From the NCBI GenBank assembly GCA_047974165.1, contig JBKECB010000065.1, positions 1 to 8,142 of the forward strand: 8,142 nucleotides of DNA, written 5' to 3'. A program made the position numbers and the translations under genes. The notes beneath the pieces are model-generated. The model did not search any database. It saw nothing but the letters and a program-made list of their open reading frames with translations, and was not told the DNA's origin. Of this stretch, positions 1-5,925 are shown piece after piece; position 1 is the first letter of the stretch, and every line of letters starts with the position of its first letter. Source of the DNA: Lactovum sp047974165 (GTDB taxonomy: Bacteria > Bacillota > Bacilli > Lactobacillales > Streptococcaceae).

Positions 1-153
1 AAATTGAAAACGTTAGTTTCTCCTGGAAATACTTTGAACATTAAGTGTAAAAGTTTAACAAAACTGGGAAAACTTTCAGAAATTGAAGTTAGAATTACAA
101 ATGAATTGCGTAGAGAAGTAGCTTCAGGAAGGATTTTGGTATCTCAAAAATGA
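1..153 (+). CDS. C-terminal end of an unidentified protein, possibly a hotdog-fold (FabZ-like) dehydratase; 5' truncated by the window
   Basis: Frame 1 is open from the first base to a TGA at 151-153 and gives the last 50 residues of a protein. The TGA overlaps the ATG of the next gene by ATGA, which supports a real gene in one operon. The visible residues include VSPGNTLNIKCK, then a stretch of alternating hydrophobic residues, then VASGRILVS. This resembles the end of hotdog-fold acyl-ACP dehydratases, where a 'PGD.L' turn is followed by two or three beta strands. No catalytic residue is visible, so the family is a guess from a short tail. If the operon is cyl-like, this position would be that of cylZ. 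I am confident that it is coding and unsure what it encodes. Confidence 0.6.
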   Translation, partial: KLKTLVSPGNTLNIKCKSLTKLGKLSEIEVRITNELRREVASGRILVSQK

Positions 154-1061
154 AAATTATTTTAAATGACATAAAGAAAAAATATGGAACTTTTGAAGCT
201 CTTAAGGGCGTATCTACAGAATTTGAAGAGGGAAAATTTTATGGTTTATTAGGGCCGAATGGTGCTGGAAAAACAACCTTATTCAATATATTAATTCAAA
301 CAATTAATAAAAATTCAGGAAGTATTGAATGGCAATTTGAAGGGGAAAAGGTCGATCCGAGTAAACTGTATAAACATGTAGGAATTGTTTTTCAGTCTAG
401 TCGTTTAGATGAACGTTTGACAGTAGAAGAAAATCTTATTACACGAGGATCGTTATATGGATTGAGTAAAAGTGAAGTATTCAAGAGTTTAAAGAAATTT
501 GAAGAATATTTAGCTATTAAGGAACTAAGAAAAAAACGTTACGGTATGCTTTCAGGTGGCCAAAAAAGAAAAGTGGACATTGCAAGAGCTTTGTTGCATG
601 GACCTTCTATTCTTCTGCTTGATGAGCCAACAACAGGTTTAGATCCAAAGTCAAGAAATGATTTGTGGAAAGCTATCTATGAACTTAATAAAAAAGAGAA
701 AATGACTATTGTTTTAATTACACATTATTTAGAAGAAATGGATTCTTGTGATAAACTAAATGTTCTAATTCGGGGTGAACTTCATTATTCAGGGACCATT
801 GAAGATTTTATCAATAAAAACTCTTCTACAAACTTGAAAATTTTGTTAAAAGACTCAAATAAGAAACTATCTAATCAATTTGGTTTTATTCCTAGCGTAG
901 AAGGAAAAGAGTATATTTATAAGGATTTGACAACAGAGCAAATGCTAAGTATTCTTTCTGACAATCAATTATTAATTGATCATTTCGAAGTTCAAAATGC
1001 AACATTGGAAGTTGCTTATTTGAATTTACTAGATAAAATTCAAGGAGGAGCTTCAATATGA
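150..1061 (+). CDS. ABC transporter ATP-binding protein (ABC-2 / drug, polyketide or lipid exporter type)
   Basis: This is the 303-residue ATPase subunit of an ABC exporter, acting at the inner face of the membrane with the permease encoded next. All nucleotide-binding motifs are intact: Walker A GPNGAGKT (35-42), Q-loop Gln82, signature LSGGQ (134-138), Walker B ILLLDE (154-159), D-loop after TTGLD, and switch His192. The last roughly 90 residues form the accessory C-terminal region usual in DrrA/CcmA-type ATPases. The start is chosen because its ATG overlaps the preceding stop (ATGA); an AGGAAGGA tract (126-133) lies rather far upstream, so translation probably depends on coupling. The gene overlaps the permease start by 4 nt. 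The substrate is not shown by the sequence. A position between a possible FabZ-like gene and an acyltransferase-like gene suggests a lipid or polyene product, as for CylA of group B Streptococcus; that link is an inference. Confidence 0.94.
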   Translation: MKIILNDIKKKYGTFEALKGVSTEFEEGKFYGLLGPNGAGKTTLFNILIQTINKNSGSIEWQFEGEKVDPSKLYKHVGIVFQSSRLDERLTVEENLITRGSLYGLSKSEVFKSLKKFEEYLAIKELRKKRYGMLSGGQKRKVDIARALLHGPSILLLDEPTTGLDPKSRNDLWKAIYELNKKEKMTIVLITHYLEEMDSCDKLNVLIRGELHYSGTIEDFINKNSSTNLKILLKDSNKKLSNQFGFIPSVEGKEYIYKDLTTEQMLSILSDNQLLIDHFEVQNATLEVAYLNLLDKIQGGASI

Positions 1062-1945
1062 TGGCTTTGATCAAACGCAATATTCTAGTGTACACAAGGG
1101 ATAAAGTGGCATTCTTTATGTCTTTTCTCTCGGTTATTATTCTGGTAGTCTTGTATCAAGTTTTTTTGGGACAACTACAATTAGATGCAATAAAGGAAAG
1201 CATGGGTACAACAACTGTTTCCACGGATGTTGTTAATATGGTTAACTTGTGGTTGATTTCAGGACTTATAACAGTTGTATCTTTAACAGGAACATTGGGA
1301 GCATTTAGTGTTATGGTGTTAGATAAAGAAAAAAAATTGAATGAAGATTTTGAAATTAGTAGTTGCCCTACTTGGAAACTAGAGCTGTCCTATGTTATTG
1401 CCTCTGTTATGTTAGGCACATTAATTACAACTCTTTGCTTTATTTTTGGTGTTCTAATGTTTAATGGATTTAGCTATCTTTTAGTGTTTAGCTTAGTTGA
1501 TATTGTGAAGATACTAGGATTGATTGTAATGAGTTGCTTTTTGTCGGCGGCTATTGTACTTCCATTTTTATCTTTTATTAAAACTAGTTCTGCATTTAGT
1601 ACTTTGAGTACCATTATTGGGACATTGATCGGATTTTTATCAGGCGTCTATATTGCAATTGGGTCTGTTGGGGATGCCCTTGCTCAGGTGATGACATGGT
1701 TTCCGTTGACACAAGTAAGTGCACTGCTCAAAAATATATTAATGTCATATAGCCTTCAAGAAGTATTCGCAGAAGCACCGAAATCTACAGAAGACAGTTA
1801 TAAAGTTTCTTATGGTTTAATTTTAAGAACAATGAATGACAATGAAATTTCTTCTAATCAAATGATATTATATATATCAATTTGTACTATTGGTCTATTA
1901 ATGATTTATCTAATTATTAAAAAAGGTACTAAGCATGGAAGGTAA
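1058..1945 (+). CDS. ABC-2 type transporter permease
   Basis: A 295-residue integral membrane protein, the transmembrane partner of the preceding ATPase. Hydrophobic segments lie at about residues 19-37, 62-87, 110-135, 147-172, 182-202 and 267-287, the six-helix pattern of ABC-2 permeases. A charged loop with DKEKKLNEDF (89-98) follows the second helix, where this family has a conserved cytoplasmic segment. A large soluble loop lies between helices 5 and 6. The start at 1058 overlaps the ATPase stop by ATGA and sits 9 nt after a strong AAGGAGG (1042-1048). A second ATG at 1061 is possible but worse spaced. The 3' end overlaps the next gene by 11 nt. ATPase plus permease should form an exporter. 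The order would match cylA-cylB of the granadaene locus, but this is not provable from the window. Confidence 0.92.
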   Translation: MMALIKRNILVYTRDKVAFFMSFLSVIILVVLYQVFLGQLQLDAIKESMGTTTVSTDVVNMVNLWLISGLITVVSLTGTLGAFSVMVLDKEKKLNEDFEISSCPTWKLELSYVIASVMLGTLITTLCFIFGVLMFNGFSYLLVFSLVDIVKILGLIVMSCFLSAAIVLPFLSFIKTSSAFSTLSTIIGTLIGFLSGVYIAIGSVGDALAQVMTWFPLTQVSALLKNILMSYSLQEVFAEAPKSTEDSYKVSYGLILRTMNDNEISSNQMILYISICTIGLLMIYLIIKKGTKHGR

Positions 1946-2378
1946 TTTTGATTATTGTGTTAGATCTTTAAGGGCAGATGACATTTACGAAGTTGTGGAA
2001 TTATTTAATAAAAATAAAGCTTATCAATTTCAAGACGGTAATTTTCTAAGATGTGAAGACTTTGAGATGACGATGGCAGTTAAAGAAATGAGTCATTTTT
2101 ATGTTCTTGAAAAGAATGGAAAAATTATTGGAACAACTGCTTTCTTCAAATTCATTACCTTTGGAGCCTGCTCTATTGATGAGAGTTATAGTGGATTTCT
2201 TTTAATCGACGCAGAAAATCGTAATGGTTCAGCGATTTCGCTACTTCATAAAGAAGTTTTACTAGATGTTGTTAATTGCGATTTCCATACATATTTTACG
2301 GAAATCAGTCGCTATAATGTGCAATTACATTGGAGATTGCTAGCAGTAATCCTACAAAGAAGATTGGTAATCGTTTGA
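1935..2378 (+). pseudogene. Truncated GNAT-like N-acyltransferase (N-terminal part only), possible CylE-like protein
   Basis: The 147-codon frame starts inside the end of the permease gene, with AAAGG 8 nt upstream (1922-1926). Residues 1 to about 129 look like a genuine protein: a mixed alpha/beta GNAT N-terminus, 'GKIIGTTAFF' near 62-71 as beta strand 4, and NRNGSA (95-100) resembling the acyl-CoA pantetheine-binding motif A. It then reaches YFTEISRYNV (120-129), where GNAT proteins continue into the last strands. From codon 130 (2322) the translation turns into a tail unlike a GNAT end and stops at 2376-2378. This is exactly where the integrase homology starts in another frame, so the gene has lost its 3' part. 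The residual protein is unlikely to be active. CylE, an N-acyltransferase essential for granadaene synthesis, follows cylB in group B Streptococcus; equating this fragment with it is a hypothesis. Confidence 0.75.
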
Positions 2379-2998
2379 TTGAAAACAAAGAGATGAATAT
2401 TTGGACAAAGGATGAATTTTCAGAGGTGATTCGTAAGATTGATAAAGAAAATTACTTTGAACACCATAAATTTGTAACCTTATGGCTTTTGTTTATGACA
2501 GGTATCAGAAGCGGAGAGGCTTTTGCCTTGCAATGGTCAGATGTAGACTTAGAAAGTTACCAGTTGACAATTAATAAAACCTTAGTTTATAAGACAAAGA
2601 AGAATTATAGATTTTCAAGCCCCAAAATAAAAGCTAGTATTAGAAGTGTGATATTGGATAAAAAGACTGTCGAAATTTTAAATGAGTGGTTTGAGATTCA
2701 AAAGAATTATACCGATACAAAGTTTGTATTGAGCCACAACGGTTATCCACCCAACAGAGAAGAAGTACGCTATGCTATTTCAAAGTATGCGAAAGCGGGT
2801 AATGTGCATCGCATTAGAATTCATGACTTGAGACATTCACATGCCTCGCTCTTGATTAGTTTAGGAGAAAATCCCCTAATTATAAAAGAACGTCTTGGTC
2901 ATTGTGATGTGAAGACCACATTAGGTACTTATGGTCATCTTTATCCAGACGCACATAATTCAGTAGCGGATAAATTGACCAATTTAGTGACAGTATAA
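2321..2998 (+). pseudogene. Integrase remnant: C-terminal catalytic domain of a tyrosine recombinase, 5' truncated
   Basis: The frame read from about 2321 (AITLEIASSNP..) aligns residue by residue with position 146 onward of the full-length integrase at 5926-7098 (AVTLGLINKNV..). Everything upstream, the arm-binding and core-binding domains, is missing. The only nearby in-frame start is TTG at 2330, with no ribosome binding site. Counting from that TTG, all catalytic residues survive: Arg60 (TGIRSGEA), Lys99/Lys101, His165 and Arg168 (HDLRHSH), His191 (LGHCD) and nucleophile Tyr201 (TYGHLY). The catalytic half has thus not accumulated stops, suggesting a fairly recent truncation. The two integrases are clearly homologous but diverged (RSGEAFALQW versus RFGEAQALEW), so this is not a recent duplicate. 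It is probably the integrase end of an older element that lay upstream of coaA. Strand and family are certain; loss of function is inferred. Confidence 0.88.
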
Positions 2999-3051
2999 AA
3001 AGTGCACTAAAAGTGCAATTTGAAAAATGATAAGTGCGGAAAGCCCAATAA
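2999..3051 (+). repeat. AAAGTGCA direct repeats after the integrase remnant, putative Int arm-type sites / remnant attachment region
   Basis: AAAGTGCA occurs at 2999-3006 and 3010-3017, exactly 11 bp apart, about one helical turn. A shorter AAGTGC follows at 3032-3037. The repeats begin immediately after the integrase stop codon. Short phased direct repeats beside the int 3' end are typical of binding sites for the N-terminal domain of phage and ICE integrases. The function is inferred from position and spacing. No core crossover sequence could be identified because the other end of this element is not visible. Confidence 0.5.
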
Positions 3052-3083
3052 TAGCGGGAAATATAGAGAAATAATGCTTATTA

Positions 3084-3092
3084 TGATATAAT
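3084..3092 (+). promoter_or_regulatory. Extended -10 promoter of coaA, predicted leaderless transcript
   Basis: TGATATAAT (3084-3092) is a perfect extended -10 (TG-N-TATAAT). No good -35 hexamer lies 16-18 nt upstream, which is compatible with the extended -10 form. Only 7 nt separate TATAAT from the coaA ATG, and no Shine-Dalgarno sequence is present in that gap. Initiation at the usual distance would start the mRNA at or next to the A of the ATG. The -10 lies inside a perfect inverted repeat (3078-3094, arms TTATTAT/ATAATAA, loop GAT), which may be a chance product of AT-rich sequence or an operator. Confidence 0.6.
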
Positions 3093-3099
3093 AACAGCT

Positions 3100-4020
3100 A
3101 TGAATGAATTTATTAATTTCGATGAAATTTCACGTGACATTTGGCAAGACTTATATAAGAATTCACTAGCTCCACTTAGTAAAGAAGAGTTAGAGGCAGT
3201 ACGCTCTCTTAATGATGAAATCAGTCTCCAAGATGTCTCAGATGTTTATCTTCCTTTAGTTCATCTAATCCGTATTTATAAAAAAAATCTTGAGGATATG
3301 TCATTTACAAAGGGACTATTTTTACAAAAAATTGTAAAGACTCCTCCGTTGATTATTGGTATTTCAGGCTCAGTTGCCGTTGGAAAATCAACTGCTGCAC
3401 GTCTTCTTCAACTTCTACTCAGTCGTGCATTTCGAAATACAAGTGTTGAGCTTGTTACGACAGATGGTTTTTTATATTCTAATGAAGAGTTAGCTCAAAA
3501 AAATATCTTAGAAAAAAAGGGCTTTCCTGAATCTTATGATATGGAAAAACTCCTTAACTTTCTCTATCGAATGAAATCAGGAGAAAACGCAGAAATTCCT
3601 GTCTATTCTCATGAAATCTATGATATTATAGAAGGTGAAACTGAAAAAATTAATAATCCAGATATTTTAATTGTAGAAGGAATTAATGTCTTACAAAATC
3701 CAGATAATCAACTTCTTTATATCTCAGATTTTTATGACTTTTCTATTTATATAGATGCAGATGAAAAAAATATTGAAAAATGGTTCCATGAAAGATTTGA
3801 CAGCTTACTTAAACTTGCAAAGTTAGATAGCAATAATTTTTACCATCAGTTTACAAAGATTGATCCAAAAGATTTAGAAAAACTTATTCATGAAACTTGG
3901 AAAAATATTAATCTAAAAAATTTACATGAATTTATAGAACCTACTCGAAATCGAGCTGAAATTATCATTCATAAATCAAATAATCACTATATTGATAAAC
4001 TCTATTTGAAAAAGTATTAA
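3100..4020 (+). CDS. coaA: Type I pantothenate kinase
   Basis: This enzyme phosphorylates pantothenate (vitamin B5) with ATP to 4'-phosphopantothenate, the first and usually rate-setting step of coenzyme A synthesis, in the cytoplasm. The 306-residue length fits bacterial type I kinases (about 310). Visible hallmarks are the P-loop GSVAVGKS (90-97), the TTDGF segment (120-124) and the KKGFPESYD motif (139-147) of the substrate site. The YSHEIYD (about 169-175) and LIVEGINVLQ segments and an 'EPTRNRAEIIIHKS' C-terminal stretch follow. The N-terminus aligns with E. coli CoaA (W..L.....L..EE), which supports the ATG at 3100 although it has no ribosome binding site. It is followed after 9 nt by guaA, whose Shine-Dalgarno overlaps the coaA stop. 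It lies directly downstream of an integrase remnant, so its promoter region may have been remodelled by an insertion. Confidence 0.96.
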   Translation: MNEFINFDEISRDIWQDLYKNSLAPLSKEELEAVRSLNDEISLQDVSDVYLPLVHLIRIYKKNLEDMSFTKGLFLQKIVKTPPLIIGISGSVAVGKSTAARLLQLLLSRAFRNTSVELVTTDGFLYSNEELAQKNILEKKGFPESYDMEKLLNFLYRMKSGENAEIPVYSHEIYDIIEGETEKINNPDILIVEGINVLQNPDNQLLYISDFYDFSIYIDADEKNIEKWFHERFDSLLKLAKLDSNNFYHQFTKIDPKDLEKLIHETWKNINLKNLHEFIEPTRNRAEIIIHKSNNHYIDKLYLKKY

Positions 4021-4032
4021 GGGGGAATTATG
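4018..4032 (+). promoter_or_regulatory. guaA ribosome binding site overlapping the coaA stop codon
   Basis: The coaA stop TAA (4018-4020) runs straight into GGGGG (4021-4025), making an AAGGGGG Shine-Dalgarno 4 nt before the guaA ATG at 4030. With only 9 nt between the genes there is no room for a separate promoter or terminator. Translational coupling and a bicistronic coaA-guaA mRNA are expected. No purine or guanine riboswitch-like leader precedes guaA in this window. Confidence 0.7.
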
Positions 4033-5568
4033 ACAGATCAACTAGAAACTATCATTGTACTTGACTACGGCAGTCAATATAACCAACTCATTTGCCGACG
4101 TATTCGTGAGATTGGTGTTTTTTCTGAATTAAAATCACATAAAATAACTGCCGAAGAAATTAAAGAAATTGCACCTTTGGGAATCATTCTCTCAGGTGGT
4201 CCAAATTCTGTTTATGAAAAGGATGCCTTTGATATTGACAAAGAAATTTTTGAACTTGGTATCCCTATTTTAGGTATTTGCTATGGCTTTCAACTGATGG
4301 CACATAAGCTAGGTGGTTTAGTCACTTCTGCTGAAGAACGTGAGTACGGTGTTTCTGAGATGGAAATCCAAGAAGAAAGTCAACTTTTACTTGGAACGCC
4401 TCTAAAGCAAAAAGTATTAATGAGTCATGGCGATCGTGTAGAAGCAATTCCTGCAAATTTTATCATTACTGCAACTTCTCCAAACAGTCCTTTCGCTGCT
4501 GTTGAAGATAATTTCCATAAATTTTATGGTCTGCAATTTCATCCTGAAGTCAATGACTCTGAGTATGGAAAAGATATCTTAAGAAATTTTGCTCTAAACA
4601 TCTGTAAAGCTTCTACTGATTGGTCTATGGAGAACTTTATAGAAAATCAAATCTCTCAAATTCGTAAAAAAGTAGGAGATAAAAAAGTTCTTTTAGGACT
4701 CTCAGGCGGTGTTGATTCTTCTGTTGTTGGTGTCCTTTTAAATAAAGCTATCGGTAATCAATTAACCTCAATCTTTGTTGATCATGGCTTTTTAAGAAAA
4801 GGTGAAGCCAATGAGGTCATGGAAACCTTAGAAGGGAAATTCGGCTTAAATATTATCAAAGTAGAAGCTCAAGAACGCTTCATGAAAAAACTAGAAGGTC
4901 TTTCTGATCCTGAAGAAAAAAGAAAGATTATCGGAGCTGAATTTATTTCTGTTTTTGATGATGAAGCTACCAAACTTGACGGGATTGAGTTTTTAGCCCA
5001 AGGGACACTCTATACTGATTTGATTGAGTCAGGAACTGATACTGCTTCTGTTATTAAATCTCATCATAACGTTGGCGGTCTCCCTGAGGATATGAACTTT
5101 AAACTTATTGAACCTTTAAATACACTCTTTAAAGATGAGGTCAGACTTGTTGGTAAAAAATTAGGAATGCCTGATAAAATTGTCTGGCGTCAACCTTTTC
5201 CTGGCCCTGGACTTGCCATTCGAGTTCTTGGAGAAATGAGTAGCGAAAAACTTGAAGTTGTCCGTGAGTCTGACGCCATCTTGCGTGAAGAAGTTACTGC
5301 TGCAGGTATGGAATATGATATCTGGCAATATTTTACAGTAAATACTGGAATAAAGTCTGTAGGTGTCATGGGTGATCAAAGAACCTACGATTACACCGTT
5401 GCCATCCGTGCCATCACCTCAATTGATGGGATGACTGCCGACTTTGCTAAACTTCCTTGGGAACTTCTGACAAAGATCTCTCAACGGATTGTCAATGAAG
5501 TGAAACATGTCAACCGAATTGTTTACGACATCACATCAAAACCACCTGCAACTGTAGAGTGGGAGTAA
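4030..5568 (+). CDS. guaA: GMP synthase (glutamine-hydrolysing)
   Basis: This enzyme converts XMP, ATP and glutamine to GMP, the last step of de novo guanine nucleotide synthesis, in the cytoplasm. The 512 residues form a complete single-chain enzyme. The N-terminal class I glutamine amidotransferase domain (about 5-193) carries nucleophile Cys84 in GICYGFQ and the His171/Glu173 pair in QFHPEV. The ATP-pyrophosphatase domain has the PP-loop SGGVDS (225-230). A C-terminal dimerisation domain includes PFPGPGL (389-395) and ends with the canonical KPPATVEWE. The intact C-terminus shows that any element inserted here restored the guaA 3' end, as integrases targeting conserved gene ends usually do. 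It is the second gene of the coaA-guaA unit and ends at a strong terminator. The identity is unambiguous. Confidence 0.98.
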   Translation: MTDQLETIIVLDYGSQYNQLICRRIREIGVFSELKSHKITAEEIKEIAPLGIILSGGPNSVYEKDAFDIDKEIFELGIPILGICYGFQLMAHKLGGLVTSAEEREYGVSEMEIQEESQLLLGTPLKQKVLMSHGDRVEAIPANFIITATSPNSPFAAVEDNFHKFYGLQFHPEVNDSEYGKDILRNFALNICKASTDWSMENFIENQISQIRKKVGDKKVLLGLSGGVDSSVVGVLLNKAIGNQLTSIFVDHGFLRKGEANEVMETLEGKFGLNIIKVEAQERFMKKLEGLSDPEEKRKIIGAEFISVFDDEATKLDGIEFLAQGTLYTDLIESGTDTASVIKSHHNVGGLPEDMNFKLIEPLNTLFKDEVRLVGKKLGMPDKIVWRQPFPGPGLAIRVLGEMSSEKLEVVRESDAILREEVTAAGMEYDIWQYFTVNTGIKSVGVMGDQRTYDYTVAIRAITSIDGMTADFAKLPWELLTKISQRIVNEVKHVNRIVYDITSKPPATVEWE

Positions 5569-5575
5569 AAGAATA

Positions 5576-5619
5576 AGAGCTTAGAATCCTTTATTTATAA
5601 GGATCCTAGGCTCTTTTTT
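5576..5619 (+). terminator. Rho-independent terminator after guaA
   Basis: A 16-bp stem is formed by 5576-5591 and 5599-5614 with a 7-nt loop TATTTAT. It contains one G-U wobble and one A-C mismatch and is followed by a T-tract (5614-5619). It begins 8 nt after the guaA stop and should end the coaA-guaA transcript. The stem is nearly symmetrical, but the opposite strand would have only AT-rich sequence after it and a shorter run of Ts (TTATTC), so termination from the integrase side is less certain. Confidence 0.88.
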
Positions 5620-5625
5620 ATATTA

Positions 5626-5644
5626 TGCAACCATTTTGCAACCA
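5626..5644 (+). repeat. TGCAACCA direct repeat, putative integrase arm-type binding sites
   Basis: TGCAACCA occurs at 5626-5633 and 5637-5644, 11 bp apart. A further CAACCA lies at 5908-5913 next to the int stop codon. The pair sits between the guaA terminator and int. It has the same 11-bp phasing as the AAAGTGCA pair beside the other integrase, with a different sequence. Arm-type binding by the integrase N-terminal domain is the likely role; this is inferred. Confidence 0.5.
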
Positions 5645-5925
5645 ACCCATATTATTTTTTAATCCTTAAATCTCCCACCAGAATAGTTTTAATATGGTCG
5701 CCTCCTCTATTTAATCAGTCATCAATTGTCCCATATATTTCCCAAACAATTTGGACACTGATAATGAGTATCTGTTTTTATTACATAATTTTTCACTTGT
5801 ACTACAAATAAAAAAAATCCCTATATTATTCACTACTCCACACAACTTTCTTTTGAAAATAGAGGAATCCATTCTAACAAATTATAAATCATAATAGCAA
5901 CTTTACCCAACCAAAAAAAGCCTTT
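5645..5925. other. Gene-poor AT-rich spacer between guaA and int, with traces of tiny minus-strand reading frames
   Basis: No convincing gene lies here. On the - strand, 5722-5796 can encode 24 residues from a GTG start, with HYQCPNCLGNIWDN at the end. The CPNC resembles half of a zinc ribbon, but there is no ribosome binding site and no second cysteine pair, so it may be a gene relic. A strong Shine-Dalgarno-like GAGGAGG (5701-5707, - strand) is followed 7 nt later by ATT, opening a 13-codon frame (5652-5693). No ATG, GTG or TTG follows at a suitable distance. A weak - strand promoter-like pair (TATAAT as ATTATA at 5881-5886 on the + strand) could transcribe both. No strong terminator for int was found. 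Confidence 0.4.

Larger units (their letters stand above)
5548..5660. other. Putative chromosome/element junction at the guaA 3' end (att region)
   Basis: A tyrosine integrase gene lies within about 360 bp with its 3' end toward guaA, the usual position of int beside an attachment site. The 3' end of guaA is a known target of many Firmicute integrative elements. The core would most plausibly fall in the last codons of guaA (about 5548-5568) or just after its terminator. The matching copy at the other element end is outside the window, so the exact core cannot be fixed and the boundaries given are only a zone. Confidence 0.45.

Noticed and set aside
892..1095. Minus-strand frame of 67 codons
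   Set aside because: It lies across the ATPase/permease junction on the opposite strand, has no ribosome binding site and no recognisable content; it is a shadow of real genes.
3030..3060. Short repeat-like GCGGAAA / GCGGGAAA words as an att core
   Set aside because: They are short, imperfect and without a second copy at any possible element end in the window.
5161..5379. Minus-strand frame of 72 codons inside guaA
   Set aside because: It is antisense to a highly conserved part of guaA, and its translation has no family character.
5666..5695. Nine-codon frame reading ILKLFWWEI on the minus strand, reminiscent of double-tryptophan pheromone peptides
   Set aside because: It would need an ATA start, is far shorter than pheromone precursors, and no ComR/Rgg-type regulator is in the window.
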